Of a DNA stretch of 64,000 nucleotides, positions 51,301 to 58,824 are shown one piece after another. Each line of letters opens with the position of its first letter. The first letter of the stretch is position 1. Position numbers and translations under genes: made by a program. Below the pieces are notes generated by a model. That model was given only the letters and a program-made list of their open reading frames with translations, searched no databases and was not told the DNA's origin. Origin of the DNA: Chrysemys picta bellii (taxonomy: Eukaryota; Chordata; Testudines; Emydidae); assembly GCF_011386835.1 (NCBI RefSeq), contig NC_088800.1, forward strand, positions 22,372,572 through 22,436,571, written 5' to 3'.

Positions 51301-53594
51301 CATTGCAAAAACCTAGGTGTAGATATAAGATGTATTACAAGTACAGCATGCTCTAGTAACGGTGCTAACAAATGCAAGATTTCTCTAGTGCAGGGGTCGG
51401 CAACCTTTGGCACACGGCTCGCCAGGGTAAGCACCCTAGTGGGCCAGGCCGGTTTGTTTACCTGCCATGTCCACAGGTTCGGCAGATCGTGGCTCCCACT
51501 GGCCGTGGTTCGCCGCTCCAGGCCAATGGGGGTGGCGGGAAGCAGCGGCTAGCACATCGCTCGGCCCGCGCTGCTTCCTGCCCCCCCATTGGCCTGGAGC
51601 GGCAAACCACAGCCAGTGGGAGCCGGGATCAGCCAAACCTGTGGACATGGCAGGTAAACAAACCGGCCCGGCCCACCAGGGTGCTTACCCTGGCGAGCTG
51701 TGTGCCAAAGGTTGCCGACCCCTGCTCTAGTGTATACCAACTATACCAAACTCAGAAGTATTCACTCACCCTGCCAAGCACAAGTCTGCACATTGCTATT
51801 CTTAAATTCAGTCTACAGTAAAGGTAAATTTCATTACAAATAAGACTAAAACTTACAAGTGTTGTAGTGGGAGCAGAAACTGTTGCCTTCAAATTAGTTT
51901 GTTCCTGTTGTATTAATTTTTCTTCCTCCTATAAAAGAATAATTTAAATATTTTTAAGTTCTTGCATAATTGTGGGGGGTAAAAAAAAGAAACAAAAATG
52001 AATGATGGCAAGGAAAGCATGATCTATTAGAATTCTATCAAAAATAATGTATATAATCTTACAGTCTTCATTTGTTTTTTCAATAATATTACAAAGCTAT
52101 TACACTTCCAATTTCACTAGATTTACAGCTTCACAGGGTTTCACTAGATTTCCATATACTGGTTTTTTTAAAGCAGAGAAAATGGTATACTTTCCATATC
52201 TACATTTTCATCTGCTCAGTCTTCCACTGGCCTGTATTACAGTATACAGAAGTTTATTGAGTTTAAATGGTCTAACAGTACTTCATTTATATTCTTGGAC
52301 TTGGAAAATATTTTAAAGTGGACAGTTTTAACACATGAATTCAAAACAGAAACTGCATTCTGCAGCCATTTTGCAAGCTCAGCAAGTTTGGCCCTAGTTA
52401 GGACTTAGATGAGACCTCTAGTCTAGTGTCTAGACACTGATAGTGGTAATTCAGCCAGTAACACTCTTTCTTCTAAATCAGTATTGAAATAATACACAGC
52501 ATGGTGTCAGGGAATGACACAATACATTATTTTGGACAACAGATAACACAAAGGTCCTGCCCATTTGTATAGCATGCACTCTTAGGAATAATAAGGGATT
52601 TACCTCTGTGTCCTGGCCAAGTTACATCATGTTATTTATACTTACAAAAACTGATCACTGTGTATTGCATTCACATTTACTCCCTGTACTAAACTAGAAA
52701 GAAGGATGGTCCAATGGTTAGGGCTCTAGACTCTGGTTTTGAGATCCTGCTCTGTCACGGCCTTGCTGTGTGACTATGGGCAAACCATTTAACCTCTTGT
52801 GCCTCACTTCCCAAGGTGTAAAATAGGGGTTTACAGCACTTCTCTACCTGGGGCAAGGTAAGGATACTAAGGATAAATATATGAATGGTAGGGTTGCCAA
52901 TTTTGGTTGTTTTGTCACATTTCAATCTTTAATTACAAAAGCTTTAATTCCTGAAGTCTCCAGGACAATCCTGGAGCACTGACACCCCTAATTACAGCCT
53001 ATGAGGCACCCAGATACTATTGTAATTGGGGCATATCAATAGGCTGGGTGGGTAGAAAGAAAAGCATGTTACTAGGCAGGGCTGAACAGGTGTGTTTCAC
53101 CCCAGAGGCAGCTGCCAGCACCTGCTGACCTTCCACATTCAGGCTTTTCTACACCCCACAGCGCAGGGGCGGAGCTGCTTGACCGAAAACCCGTCCACTC
53201 TAATACCCGGCGACAGGGGGCCCCCATGGCTTCGTGCCTGTCCAGAGCATGAGACACACCCGGCGCAGGAAGCCAGGGGCACGGGTGACAAGGGGACCGC
53301 GAACCCAGCCTCCCCGCTTGCTTTCAGCCGGGGGGAGGGGAGGGGCGAGGCTACGGCTACAATTCACAGGGGAGAAGGTCCTGCTGGCCAGGGGCCCAGC
53401 CCCCCGCGGAGCCACCCCGGCCCCCCACCAGCCCGTACATGTTTGGAGGAGAGCGCGGTGATGCTCCGGATCAAGCCGCCCAGCCGCGAGGTGGCCGAGA
53501 CCCGACCCGGACCTCCTCCGGGCCCGGCCCCCGGGTCCTGTTGCCCCAGCAGGCCGGGCAGTGCGCTCAGCGTCCGCTCCACCACGTCGCTCAT
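23945..53594 (-). CDS. AP4E1: AP4E1, AP-4 complex subunit epsilon-1 (whole gene, 21 coding exons)
   Basis: Large subunit of the AP-4 adaptor, which with beta-4, mu-4 and sigma-4 sorts cargo such as ATG9A at the trans-Golgi network without clathrin; loss of the human gene causes a hereditary spastic paraplegia (established knowledge). All 21 coding exons were placed by reading the minus strand; every junction keeps frame and the total is 3447 nt (1148 residues plus stop). Residues about 40-620 are the helical adaptin trunk, containing MKECMVRLIYCEMLGYESSF, LAQQGNLLEKRVGYLAVSLF and CDRDVGVMAASLHIYLQMIK. Residues about 620-980 are a Ser-rich hinge, and about 980-1148 the appendage ending CQKVMEEA. 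Twenty introns fit GT-AG except the eleventh, which is AT-AC. The only ATG in frame upstream is 53592-53594; an in-frame GTG at 53673-53675 is not favoured. No frameshift or premature stop was found. Confidence 0.96.
24661..24818 (-). CDS. AP4E1: AP4E1 coding exon 20
   Basis: Reads PMKMTTEDFGRLWLSFSNDV to KLHIVEII; acceptor TTTCAG, donor GTGAGT. The wording DFGRLWLSF is characteristic of the AP-4 epsilon appendage. Confidence 0.95.
26548..26573. repeat. Poly-A/T run
   Basis: Twenty-six consecutive A on the plus strand, just downstream (in transcript sense) of the exon 19 donor. Confidence 0.95.
26594..26778 (-). CDS. AP4E1: AP4E1 coding exon 19
   Basis: Sixty-one codons plus two bases of appendage, IFESLSCHFPVIEAQSMESC to LEFSLTFSLSDFI. 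Acceptor TTGTAG, donor GTAAAT. A 26-nt poly-T run (minus strand) lies 21 nt into the following intron. Confidence 0.9.
27946..28220. mobile_element. Harbinger-like MITE
   Basis: The left end GGGTATACCTACATTTGAGC pairs with the right end GCTCAAATGTAGACATACCC. Both lie beside TTA (27943-27945 and 28221-28223). The body is non-coding. It lies in AP4E1 intron 18. Confidence 0.75.
28325..29370. mobile_element. Tc1/mariner-type element, 1.05 kb, non-coding
   Basis: The ends CAGTAACTCCTCACTTAA and TTAAGTGAGGAGTTACTG are perfect inverted repeats, each next to TA (28323-28324 and 29371-29372), the mariner-type duplication. The interior has a CA microsatellite (28505-28532) and a GC-rich part near 28900-29230, with no recognisable transposase. 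It lies in AP4E1 intron 18. Confidence 0.85.
29598..30173 (-). CDS. AP4E1: AP4E1 coding exon 18
   Basis: The largest exon, 192 codons, starting MGRADIITQKLKKKSK and ending AEHFK before donor GTAAGA. The hinge part is Ser-rich and weakly conserved; IEVFQPPQN and the CKVWTDDCSRLVLFVANNS segment mark the move into the appendage domain. Confidence 0.93.
31068..31326 (-). CDS. AP4E1: AP4E1 coding exon 17
   Basis: One base plus 86 codons of hinge, with KLWGKEGYLPKKENKTG and LASTLFVGLGSNSTISL. Acceptor TTAG, donor GTAGGT. Intron 17 (30174-31067) shows no named element. Confidence 0.92.
31715..31960 (-). repeat. Possible ancient LINE 3' fragment
   Basis: The wording AAGGCTTTGAACATTAGGAA and its surroundings resemble text at 5170-5310 and 47640-47830. 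Weak support only. Confidence 0.25.
32729..32864 (-). CDS. AP4E1: AP4E1 coding exon 16
   Basis: Hinge segment reading LNFEPYGLSFTSN, then SSGFTGRQSPAGLSLGSDM. It appears a few residues longer than the human sequence as I recall it, near TSNM. Acceptor TTGCAG, donor GTGAGT. Confidence 0.93.
35078..35192 (-). CDS. AP4E1: AP4E1 coding exon 15
   Basis: Thirty-eight codons plus one base, VDASLSFLDGFVAEGLSCG to EEKLSQEK; start of the hinge. Acceptor CGTAG, donor GTGACT. Confidence 0.93.
35962..36264 (-). CDS. AP4E1: AP4E1 coding exon 14
   Basis: 101 codons, starting VLGEYSYLINDGDPEVI and including CMRQYAFELKHL; end of the trunk domain. Acceptor CATAG, donor GTAAGA. Confidence 0.95.
37309..37427 (-). 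CDS. AP4E1: AP4E1 coding exon 13
   Basis: Completes Gly, then FDDEKEDEELRLYAVQSYLS to FLQVMSW; acceptor TTAG, donor GTAAGA. Confidence 0.94.
37577..37689 (-). CDS. AP4E1: AP4E1 coding exon 12
   Basis: One base, then YAPDNEWFIQTMNAVFSVGG to NNFLRLLAE, then one base. It is preceded by GGATAC, not AG; donor GTGGGT. Confidence 0.94.
37690..38822 (-). other. AP4E1 intron 11, U12-type AT-AC
   Basis: This 1133-nt intron begins ATATCCTTTT and ends in AC at 37691-37690. A branch-site-like TTCCCTTAAT lies at 37710-37701, with its A residues 12-13 nt from the 3' end, inside the known U12 range. Only this splicing joins AA to ATATGCC to give the expected Lys-Tyr-Ala-Pro. A 376-bp foldback hAT element (38129-38504) sits inside. 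Confidence 0.92.
38129..38504. mobile_element. Foldback hAT-type MITE inside the U12 intron
   Basis: The ends CAGGGCTGGCTC and GAGCCAGCCCTG are perfect inverted repeats, flanked by the perfect 8-bp duplication TCTCCTTC (38121-38128 and 38505-38512). The GC-rich body is largely self-complementary, with repeated GCCGAATTGCCGCC-like units. Short frames across it are artefacts. Confidence 0.9.
38823..38962 (-). CDS. AP4E1: AP4E1 coding exon 11, U12-type donor
   Basis: Forty-six codons plus AA, TLELLYRITNGQNVTVIVQK through KIAELVE. The exon is followed not by GT but by ATATCCTTTT (38822-38813), the U12 AT-AC donor consensus. No usable GT donor lies at the homologous position. Confidence 0.94.
39378..39487 (-). 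CDS. AP4E1: AP4E1 coding exon 10
   Basis: Completes a Gly codon, then LKALTYVIQQDPNLALQHQM to PDPIIKRE; acceptor CTAG, donor GTAAGT. Confidence 0.95.
39583..39705 (-). CDS. AP4E1: AP4E1 coding exon 9
   Basis: Forty full codons, ILFECVQTIYTICPKSDLLE through VLSPKINLKYL; acceptor CCCAG, donor GTAAGA. Confidence 0.94.
42835..42908 (-). CDS. AP4E1: AP4E1 coding exon 8
   Basis: Reads TSELMYDVLDESLRRAEINH then NITY with split codons at both ends; acceptor AACAG, donor GTGGGT. Intron 8 (39706-42834) shows no named element. Confidence 0.94.
43260..43570. mobile_element. hAT-type MITE
   Basis: The ends CAGGGGTAGGCAACCTATGG and the complement of CAGGGGTTGGCAACCTTTC are flanked by GACTAAAC (43252-43259) and AACTAAAC (43571-43578), 7 of 8 identical. 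The AT-rich right half matches that of the element at 56004-56555. Confidence 0.85.
43929..44095 (-). CDS. AP4E1: AP4E1 coding exon 7
   Basis: Fifty-five codons plus two bases, from KNASGYKDLTESF to LLRILGLLGKDDP; acceptor CTAG, donor GTAACC. Intron 7 (42909-43928) holds a hAT element at 43260-43570. Confidence 0.95.
44666..44825 (-). CDS. AP4E1: AP4E1 coding exon 6
   Basis: One base plus 53 codons, from EIIRRKAVQALYKFYLIAP to HIYLQMIK; acceptor TTTAG, donor GTAGGC. Confidence 0.96.
45679..45800 (-). CDS. AP4E1: AP4E1 coding exon 5
   Basis: Forty codons plus two bases, DLQSTNLVEVCMALTVVSQI through EDKLQHS; acceptor ACAG, donor GTACGT. Confidence 0.95.
46211..46284 (-). CDS. AP4E1: AP4E1 coding exon 4
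   Basis: Completes Gly118 and reads YLAVSLFLHENHELLLLLV then NTVVK; acceptor TTGTAG, donor GTACAG. Confidence 0.96.
46520..46827. mobile_element. MITE with two internal hairpins
   Basis: The ends GGGCTGGTCTACACT and AGTGAAGACGTACCC are imperfect inverted repeats flanked by TGA (46517-46519 and 46828-46830). Inside are two hairpins, 46561-46622 (28-nt arms, loop GAATA) and about 46733-46776. It lies in AP4E1 intron 4 on the gene's 5' side (between exons 3 and 4). Confidence 0.75.
47450..47830. repeat. Possible ancient LINE fragment
   Basis: Diverged text around 47640-47830 resembles the segments at 5170-5310 and 31715-31960. No open frame or duplication. Confidence 0.25.
48276..48452. repeat. 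(AC)24 microsatellite enclosed by inverted repeats
   Basis: AC dinucleotides run 48326-48373. The flanks 48276-48305 and 48423-48452 are 30-nt exact reverse complements, and 48306-48316 pairs with 48375-48385. About 37 nt on the right are unpaired. Confidence 0.9.
49936..50059 (-). CDS. AP4E1: AP4E1 coding exon 3
   Basis: Residues 77-117 plus one base. Contains the highly conserved trunk motif CMVRLIYCEMLGYESSFGY; acceptor TTTCAG, donor GTATGT. Intron 3 (46285-49935) is the longest in the gene and contains a Harbinger-like MITE and a hairpin-flanked CA repeat. Confidence 0.96.
50247..50438. mobile_element. Tc1/mariner-type MITE
   Basis: The ends CACCTCTACCCCGATATAA and the complement of CACCTCTACCCCGATATAA are perfect inverted repeats, each beside TA (50245-50246 and 50439-50440). 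Non-coding, in AP4E1 intron 2. Confidence 0.88.
51391..51724. mobile_element. hAT-type MITE, foldback, perfect 8-bp duplication
   Basis: The ends CAGGGGTCGGCAACCTTTGG and its exact complement are flanked by CTCTAGTG (51383-51390 and 51725-51732). The GC-rich core is internally palindromic and matches the core at 20250-20563. Confidence 0.92.
51857..51928 (-). CDS. AP4E1: AP4E1 coding exon 2
   Basis: Residues 53-76, EEEKLIQQEQTNLKATVSA then PTTTL; acceptor ATAG, donor GTAAGT. Intron 2 (50060-51856) carries a mariner-like MITE and a hAT MITE. Confidence 0.93.
52705..52830 (+). repeat. MIR-like SINE
   Basis: MIR core wording is clear: GCCTTGCTGTGTGACTATGG, then CAAACCATTTAACCTCTTGT and GCCTCACTTCCC. 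In AP4E1 intron 1. Confidence 0.7.
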
Positions 53595-53890
53595 GCCCGG
53601 CCCGGCCCCGCCGGCGGCGGCCCCTGCTCGCCTCCTGCCGCCTCCCGGAAGGGAAGGGCCTGATCCCGCCCCCACTTCCGGTTTCCCTGACTAAACAACT
53701 TTATTGAGGCTCCCGGCGCGGACAGCGGACACCGCGGGTGGCCGGAGCGTGGCTGGAGCGGGAAGAGGCGCGTAAAGCCGCAGGCGCCTGGGCTCTAGGC
53801 AGCCCGAGTCCCCGCCCCTCGCTGGGCCCCGGGGCCTGGTGCTGTGAGATGTCAGGGAGCCCCGGGGAAGGCAGCGACCCCCGCCCGAGC
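53180..53890 (-). promoter_or_regulatory. GC/CpG-rich region around the AP4E1 start
   Basis: A GC- and CpG-dense block surrounds exon 1 and its upstream flank, as expected for a CpG-island promoter of a housekeeping gene. No TATA-like box was evident. The transcription start was not located. Confidence 0.6.
53439..53594 (-). CDS. AP4E1: AP4E1 coding exon 1
   Basis: Residues 1-52, beginning MSDVVERTLSALPGLL and ending SITALSSKH before donor GTACGG. The start codon has G at -3. The middle is Gly/Pro-rich, reflecting the surrounding GC-rich sequence. Intron 1 (51929-53438) holds a MIR-like fragment. Confidence 0.93.
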
Positions 53891-54354
53891 ACCGTGCCCA
53901 GCCAGGCCTGAAGGGCTGGGGCCGGAGCGCTCCCGCCCGAGCACCGTGCCTAGCCAGGCCTGAAGGGCTGGGGCCGGAGCGCTCCCGCCCGAGCACCGTG
54001 CCCAGCCAGGCCTGAAGGGCTGGGGCCGGAGCGCTCCCGCCCGAGCACCGTGCCCAGCCAGGCCTGAAGGGCTGGGGCCGGAGCGCTCCCGCCCGAGCAC
54101 CGTGCCCAGCCAGGCCTGAAGGGCTGGGGCCGGAGCGCTCCCGCCCGAGCACCGTGCCCAGCCAGGCCTGAAGGGCTGGGGCCGGAGCGCTCCCGCCCGA
54201 GCACCGTGCCCAGCCAGGCCTGAAGGGCTGGGGCCGGAGCGCTCCCGCCCGAGCACCGTGCCCAGCAAGGCCTGAAGGGCTGGGCCTGGAGCGCTCCCGC
54301 CCGAGCACCGTGCCCAGCCAGGCCTGAAGGGCTGGGGCCGGAGCGCTCCTGCCC
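53887..54354. repeat. 52-bp minisatellite, nine copies
   Basis: GAGCACCGTG recurs at 53887, 53939, 53991, 54043, 54095, 54147, 54199, 54251 and 54303, exactly 52 bp apart. Copies are almost identical; copy 1 ends into copy 2 with CCTAGCC in place of CCCAGCC, and copy 8 carries CAGCAAGG and GGGCCTGG variants. A tenth, broken unit begins near 54355. Long Arg/Pro/Gly-rich minus-strand frames across it (for example 53691-54308) are products of the array. Confidence 0.95.
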
Positions 54355-56003
54355 GAGGCTCGGGGTGGTGCCCAGAAGCCCCTGCAGGCGGCCGGTGGCA
54401 GCTTATACCGTTCTCCCGGGCAGACGAGACCGTATTGATCCAGCCCAGCGCGCTAAGCACGTGGGGCCGGGGCCCCGGCCCAGAGTAGGAGTCCGCCCCT
54501 TTAGCACCGTGCGCTGGTCTTGACAACTCTGGTTTTCTCACTAGGACCCTTGTCTGAGCGTGGGGGGCATGGAGACTTGGAATTCCCTCCGGCATAGAGA
54601 GGGGGGAGTGTTACGGGGCCCTGATCATCCGCTTCACCTCGGCACAGCAAGTAGTACATGGGCTACATATGGACACAACTCAGTTGTGTGGGGGAGCAGA
54701 GCTGGCCATCTGCTGTGCGGCTCCCTGCTGTCGCCACTGGTCACTATTGGTGAGTGGCAACGCCCAATTCTTTGAGAGGCTCCATGGCCTCCCTTAACTC
54801 CCAACACCCTGCCACGCATAGCCTGGTAAACCTGAAGGTGGAGCTGAAACACCGCTTTCTAAGCTGGAGAGCACATCTAGGGGATTCAGTCTTTACAGAA
54901 GGGTCCTGGAAACAGGCAGAACTCACTCACAGACAGGACTGCTCGCACAAGGCTTTGAAACATGGCAAGATTTGCTTTGGGTAACCGCTCTTCATAAGTC
55001 ATTTCACAAAATCTCAAATGCTACGATGGCCACCCATCCTGCCAACCCAAGAGGGAAGCAGTGTTGGGATAGGTTAGTAAAATGCTTATTTTGATGTCTA
55101 AAAGCTGTAACGAATCAGTTACGTGCTTATAGGTCTTTTATTTATCTGTGAAAGTCTAAAAAGAATGAGTTTAAAGTTAAGTAGCAGCATTAACTGAATT
55201 TTCAGATCCTTTATTCCAATGGAAAATATCAATAAGAGATTTTTCTCTTTTTCTTCTAGTAGCAGAAACAACAAAATAAACCCCAAAGACATAAATTAAA
55301 ATACCCCAGGGAGCTAATTTGTTAAAGTTTTTCTCAGTAGCTTTTCATTTAGAGATAAAAATTTGGTTGTGCTGCATCCACTCTTGAAAGTGAAGAAATG
55401 TGTGTATAGCATAGGACGTGGCCTTGATCTTTCAACAGTGAAGTTAATGGGAGTATTGTGATTGTCTTCAATGGGAACAGCATGGATAAGGCTGAAAAAC
55501 ACAAAAAGGTACAATTACACACTGATTCAGATTTCATAATTAAATTGAGAGATTGTGGCGATGTGCAATGACAGAATCATTTTCTCAGTTGTGATGGCTT
55601 TCTTTTGTACTGTGAAATTACTCTCTCCAGACACATTACCCATAATATGCAATAAGCATCTACTTTTTAAATAATGATTAATTTAAGGAGAGTTTCTTTT
55701 TGTTGTATATTAAGGTTGTTCTTATCCTCCATCTTGTTTTTAAATTCTGATTGTTGGTTTTCTGTCAGTGTAAATGCATTGTCAGTAAGGAATGAAACAT
55801 CCTACCCAATACCTGATCTTTTTTGTTTTTAAGAAGCGCCTTTTAACCTTTAAATTATTAAATCTGAATCCGTGTTTGTTAAATTTCAGTTTCTGTTTTG
55901 TAACCTGAAGAGTGTAATTATCAAAAGCTGAAGCTTGCTTCTTTGCTTTTTTTTTTTAACTTGGTTCAGCAATAAATATTGGGCTGACTCCTATAGTATA
56001 GTG

Positions 56004-56555
56004 CAAGGGTCAGCAACCTGCAGCACGTGTGCCAAAGGTGGTACACAAGCCGATTTTTAGTGGCAGTCTGCTGCCAGCCGGAGACCCACTCAGCCCGCTG
56101 CCTGCCTGGATGAACAGAACCCTCGGCCGGCAGCGGGCTGAGCGGGGCCGGTGGACAGAACCCCAGACCGCCAGCGGGCTGAGCTGCTCAGCCTGCTGCC
56201 GGTCTGGGGTTCTGTCCGCCGGCCCCGCTCAGCCCGCTGCAATTCTGGGGTTCTGTCCGCTGGTCCCGCTGACTTTCTAGGGTTCCGGCCGCCAGCCCCT
56301 TGCCAGCCGGGGTCCCGACCACCGGCCCTGCTCAGCCTGCAGCCAGTCTGGGGTTCCGGCCACCGGCCCGCTGCCACTCACCTCGCTGCTCTGTTATTTA
56401 CTTTACATACAATAATAGTTTATTTCTATAATATAGACTTATAGAGAGAGACACCTTCTAAAAACATTAAAATGTATTACTGGCACGCGAAACCTTAAAT
56501 TACAGTGAATAAATGAAGACTTGGCACCCCACTTCTGAAAGGTTGCCAACCCCTG
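56004..56555. mobile_element. hAT-type element with perfect 8-bp duplication
   Basis: The ends CAAGGGTCAGCAACCTGC and the complement of CAGGGGTTGGCAACCTTTC are flanked by GTATAGTG (55996-56003 and 56556-56563). Positions 56070-56385 are GC-rich with recurring CAGCGGGCTGAGC-like units in both orientations, centred near 56187. The right part matches 43400-43570. Confidence 0.9.
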
Positions 56556-56563
56556 GTATAGTG

Positions 56564-56735
56564 TCATAGAAATGTAGGACTGTAAGGGACCTCGATAGGT
56601 CAACTAGTCCAGTCCCCTGCACTGAGGCAGGACTAAGTATTATCTAGACCGTCCCTGACAGGTGTTTGTCTAACCTGTTCTTAAAAACCTCCAATTTTGG
56701 AGGTTCCACAACCTCCTTAGGTAACTTGTTCTAGT
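56564..56735 (-). mobile_element. CR1 LINE 3' fragment, minus strand
   Basis: On the minus strand the text, including CCTCAGTGCAGGGGACTGGA and the TAGGACTG-type tail complement CATAGAAATG, is typical of CR1 3' ends in reptiles and birds. It starts next to the hAT target duplication. Confidence 0.65.
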
Positions 56736-57189
56736 GGTGTGATGCAGCTGCTGTACCAAAGAGCTGATGGAATGTGGTTGGAGAGATAGCATAGTCTGCC
56801 CTACTACAATCACATCAATGTAAAATGGATTATCCAGTGGCATGAAGCTACCCTAAAGGCTCTCTCCTCCAGCCACACCCGCTGTGCCAGCAGGAAAGCA
56901 TGTGCCAATCTCTGGTTGTGGTTTTGCTCCTTAGAACAACTGGCATGAGTGAAAGCAGCCCTCAGCCTGCTCTCCCTTATGCTGGGCAATTGGGCCTGTT
57001 CACAGTGGCCCCAGGATCACAGGAGCGGAAAGGTGCCACCACTGCACCACACTGTCCCTACATGCGTTCTGTACACTTCAGACAGACCCAGGGATCTGAC
57101 ACATCATTTACAATGTTAAGACTGCTTGTGTGTTTCAGTACTGTCTCTTTAACTAGCATGTGGTTTTGATACTGCAAACACTAACATGA

Positions 57190-57320
57190 TTATTAGTTAT
57201 ATTACCATAGGAGCCCTGTTCATGCTCCAGCACCCCATTATGCTAGTTGCTGTACAAATACAGAACAGAAAGACAGTCCTTACCCCAAAGAGCTTACAAT
57301 CTAAGTATGGGACAAGAACA
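57190..57320. repeat. Possible ancient amniote repeat
   Basis: The phrase AAAGAGCTTACAATCTAAG with surrounding text is common in old dispersed amniote repeats. No structure confirms it. Confidence 0.3.
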
Positions 57321-58824
57321 ACAGCTGAATACAGGCATCTGCGGGAGTATAAGGAAACAAAAAGACAGTATTGGTCAACATGACAGGCTGTGGGTCTCAG
57401 TACACCAGCAACTTAATAATCATTTTCAAATAGTTGGGGGCATCATGGCAAAGAAGAGCCTTAAGGAGGATTAGTGAGGTAGTTTGTTGATGTTTGTGGG
57501 GAGCTCCTTCCAAGCATGAAGGGCAGCATGAAAGAAAACACGAAGGTGCTTGATTGAAAATTTAACAAGTGGGTGATGGAAGCTGTCTTCATAGGCGGGT
57601 CAGAGGCAGGAGTCAACATCTCAATAGTGAATCAAACAGAATAGGTATAGTGGTGATAGGCCATCTCTTGCTTTCTTTGTCGGTCACATACCTCAGGCTT
57701 TGGCCATGCCTCAGAACTGCCCAGAAACACAACAATGTGACTTCCTATGCGTCTATATGGAAGGAGACTCTCACAGATGATGCTAAGGGTGGAACACAAT
57801 ACGCATCAAAACAGCAATGGCATAAATACGTGGAGGAGGGGCCCACAGTGGCTAACTGACCACCTCAGTCTAGATTTCATCCCCTAAAGGCAAATACACT
57901 GTCTATTCATTTCTCTCTGATCTCTGAGATCAGGCATTTCTAGGCCTGGTATAATGGGATTTTCCACCAATTGCTACAAGCTATGCTCACATAATCGTTG
58001 ATGTATTTTTGAACACAGATGTGAAAGCTTTTTTCCATTGCTGAATAGTAAATAGGGGAAAATCCTAGTCCCACTGAAATCAGTGAGAGTCAATCAGCTT
58101 GCTCATGTTAGCAGAATAGCAGGCTCTCCATTTTGCTAAGGTTGAATGCCTACTTCCATTTAAAATACAGACACATACACTTTTTTTAGTTTTACATGAT
58201 TTTCTCAAATTCTTTTTGGATTGAAATATCCCATATTTAATTTCAACCCAAGGATTAATTGTTTTAGAGAGTGAGCAAACTGTGTCAACCATTTTTGAGT
58301 TATATGATTGCAAGGGGAAAATAATTTTCTTTATATGTCTGATCAGAAAATTTGACTTGAAGATTTAAATTGGTTGGCTTGGTTTTGCACCTCTCTGATA
58401 TTAACAAAACAACTAAGAAGAAAGTCAGGTCTGTAGTCTGAAAATTAAAACATTTAAAGTTGGCAATTTCATGAAGATGTATTAAAAGCTTTCTATTTGT
58501 GTTCTTAGATATTTTTAAGGACTACATCTTTTAAGGACAACACAGTTTAGAATATCTCTTTTAAAGACATCCTACTGTGTGGCTGAAGCTGGCAAAGCTT
58601 CTAAGCTTTGCACACCAAATGTCTTCAGTTAAATAGAGATAACTCTTCTCTTAGTGAAGATGATGGAATTTGCATAAGCTCTGGAGGATGATTAGCTCAA
58701 TTTCATTATTTCTTATTTTTATTGTGGTAGCACCTAGAGACTCTAGCCCCATTGTAAAAATAGAACAAAGACAAACTGCCATGAAGAATATGTAATCTAA
58801 GACCTCAATACATGACTAACTTGA

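Larger units (their letters stand above)
54360..58824. other. Intergenic region 5' of AP4E1
   Basis: No gene was recognised. It contains a 552-bp hAT element (56004-56555), a CR1 fragment next to it and a possible old repeat at 57190-57320. The remainder, including 54560-55990 and 57330-58800, shows only short unsupported frames. Confidence 0.6.

Noticed and set aside
53673..53675. In-frame upstream GTG as the AP4E1 start
   Set aside because: The ATG at 53592-53594 gives the conserved N-terminus; the upstream residues are a GC-rich extension without similarity.
53887..54354. CRISPR-like array
   Set aside because: Units are contiguous 52-bp tandem repeats with no unique spacers, in a vertebrate genome.
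53691..54595. Long minus-strand Arg/Pro/Gly-rich frames (up to 247 codons) upstream of AP4E1
   Set aside because: They are read-throughs of the 52-bp minisatellite, whose unit length makes all frames open and repetitive; no splice or homology support.
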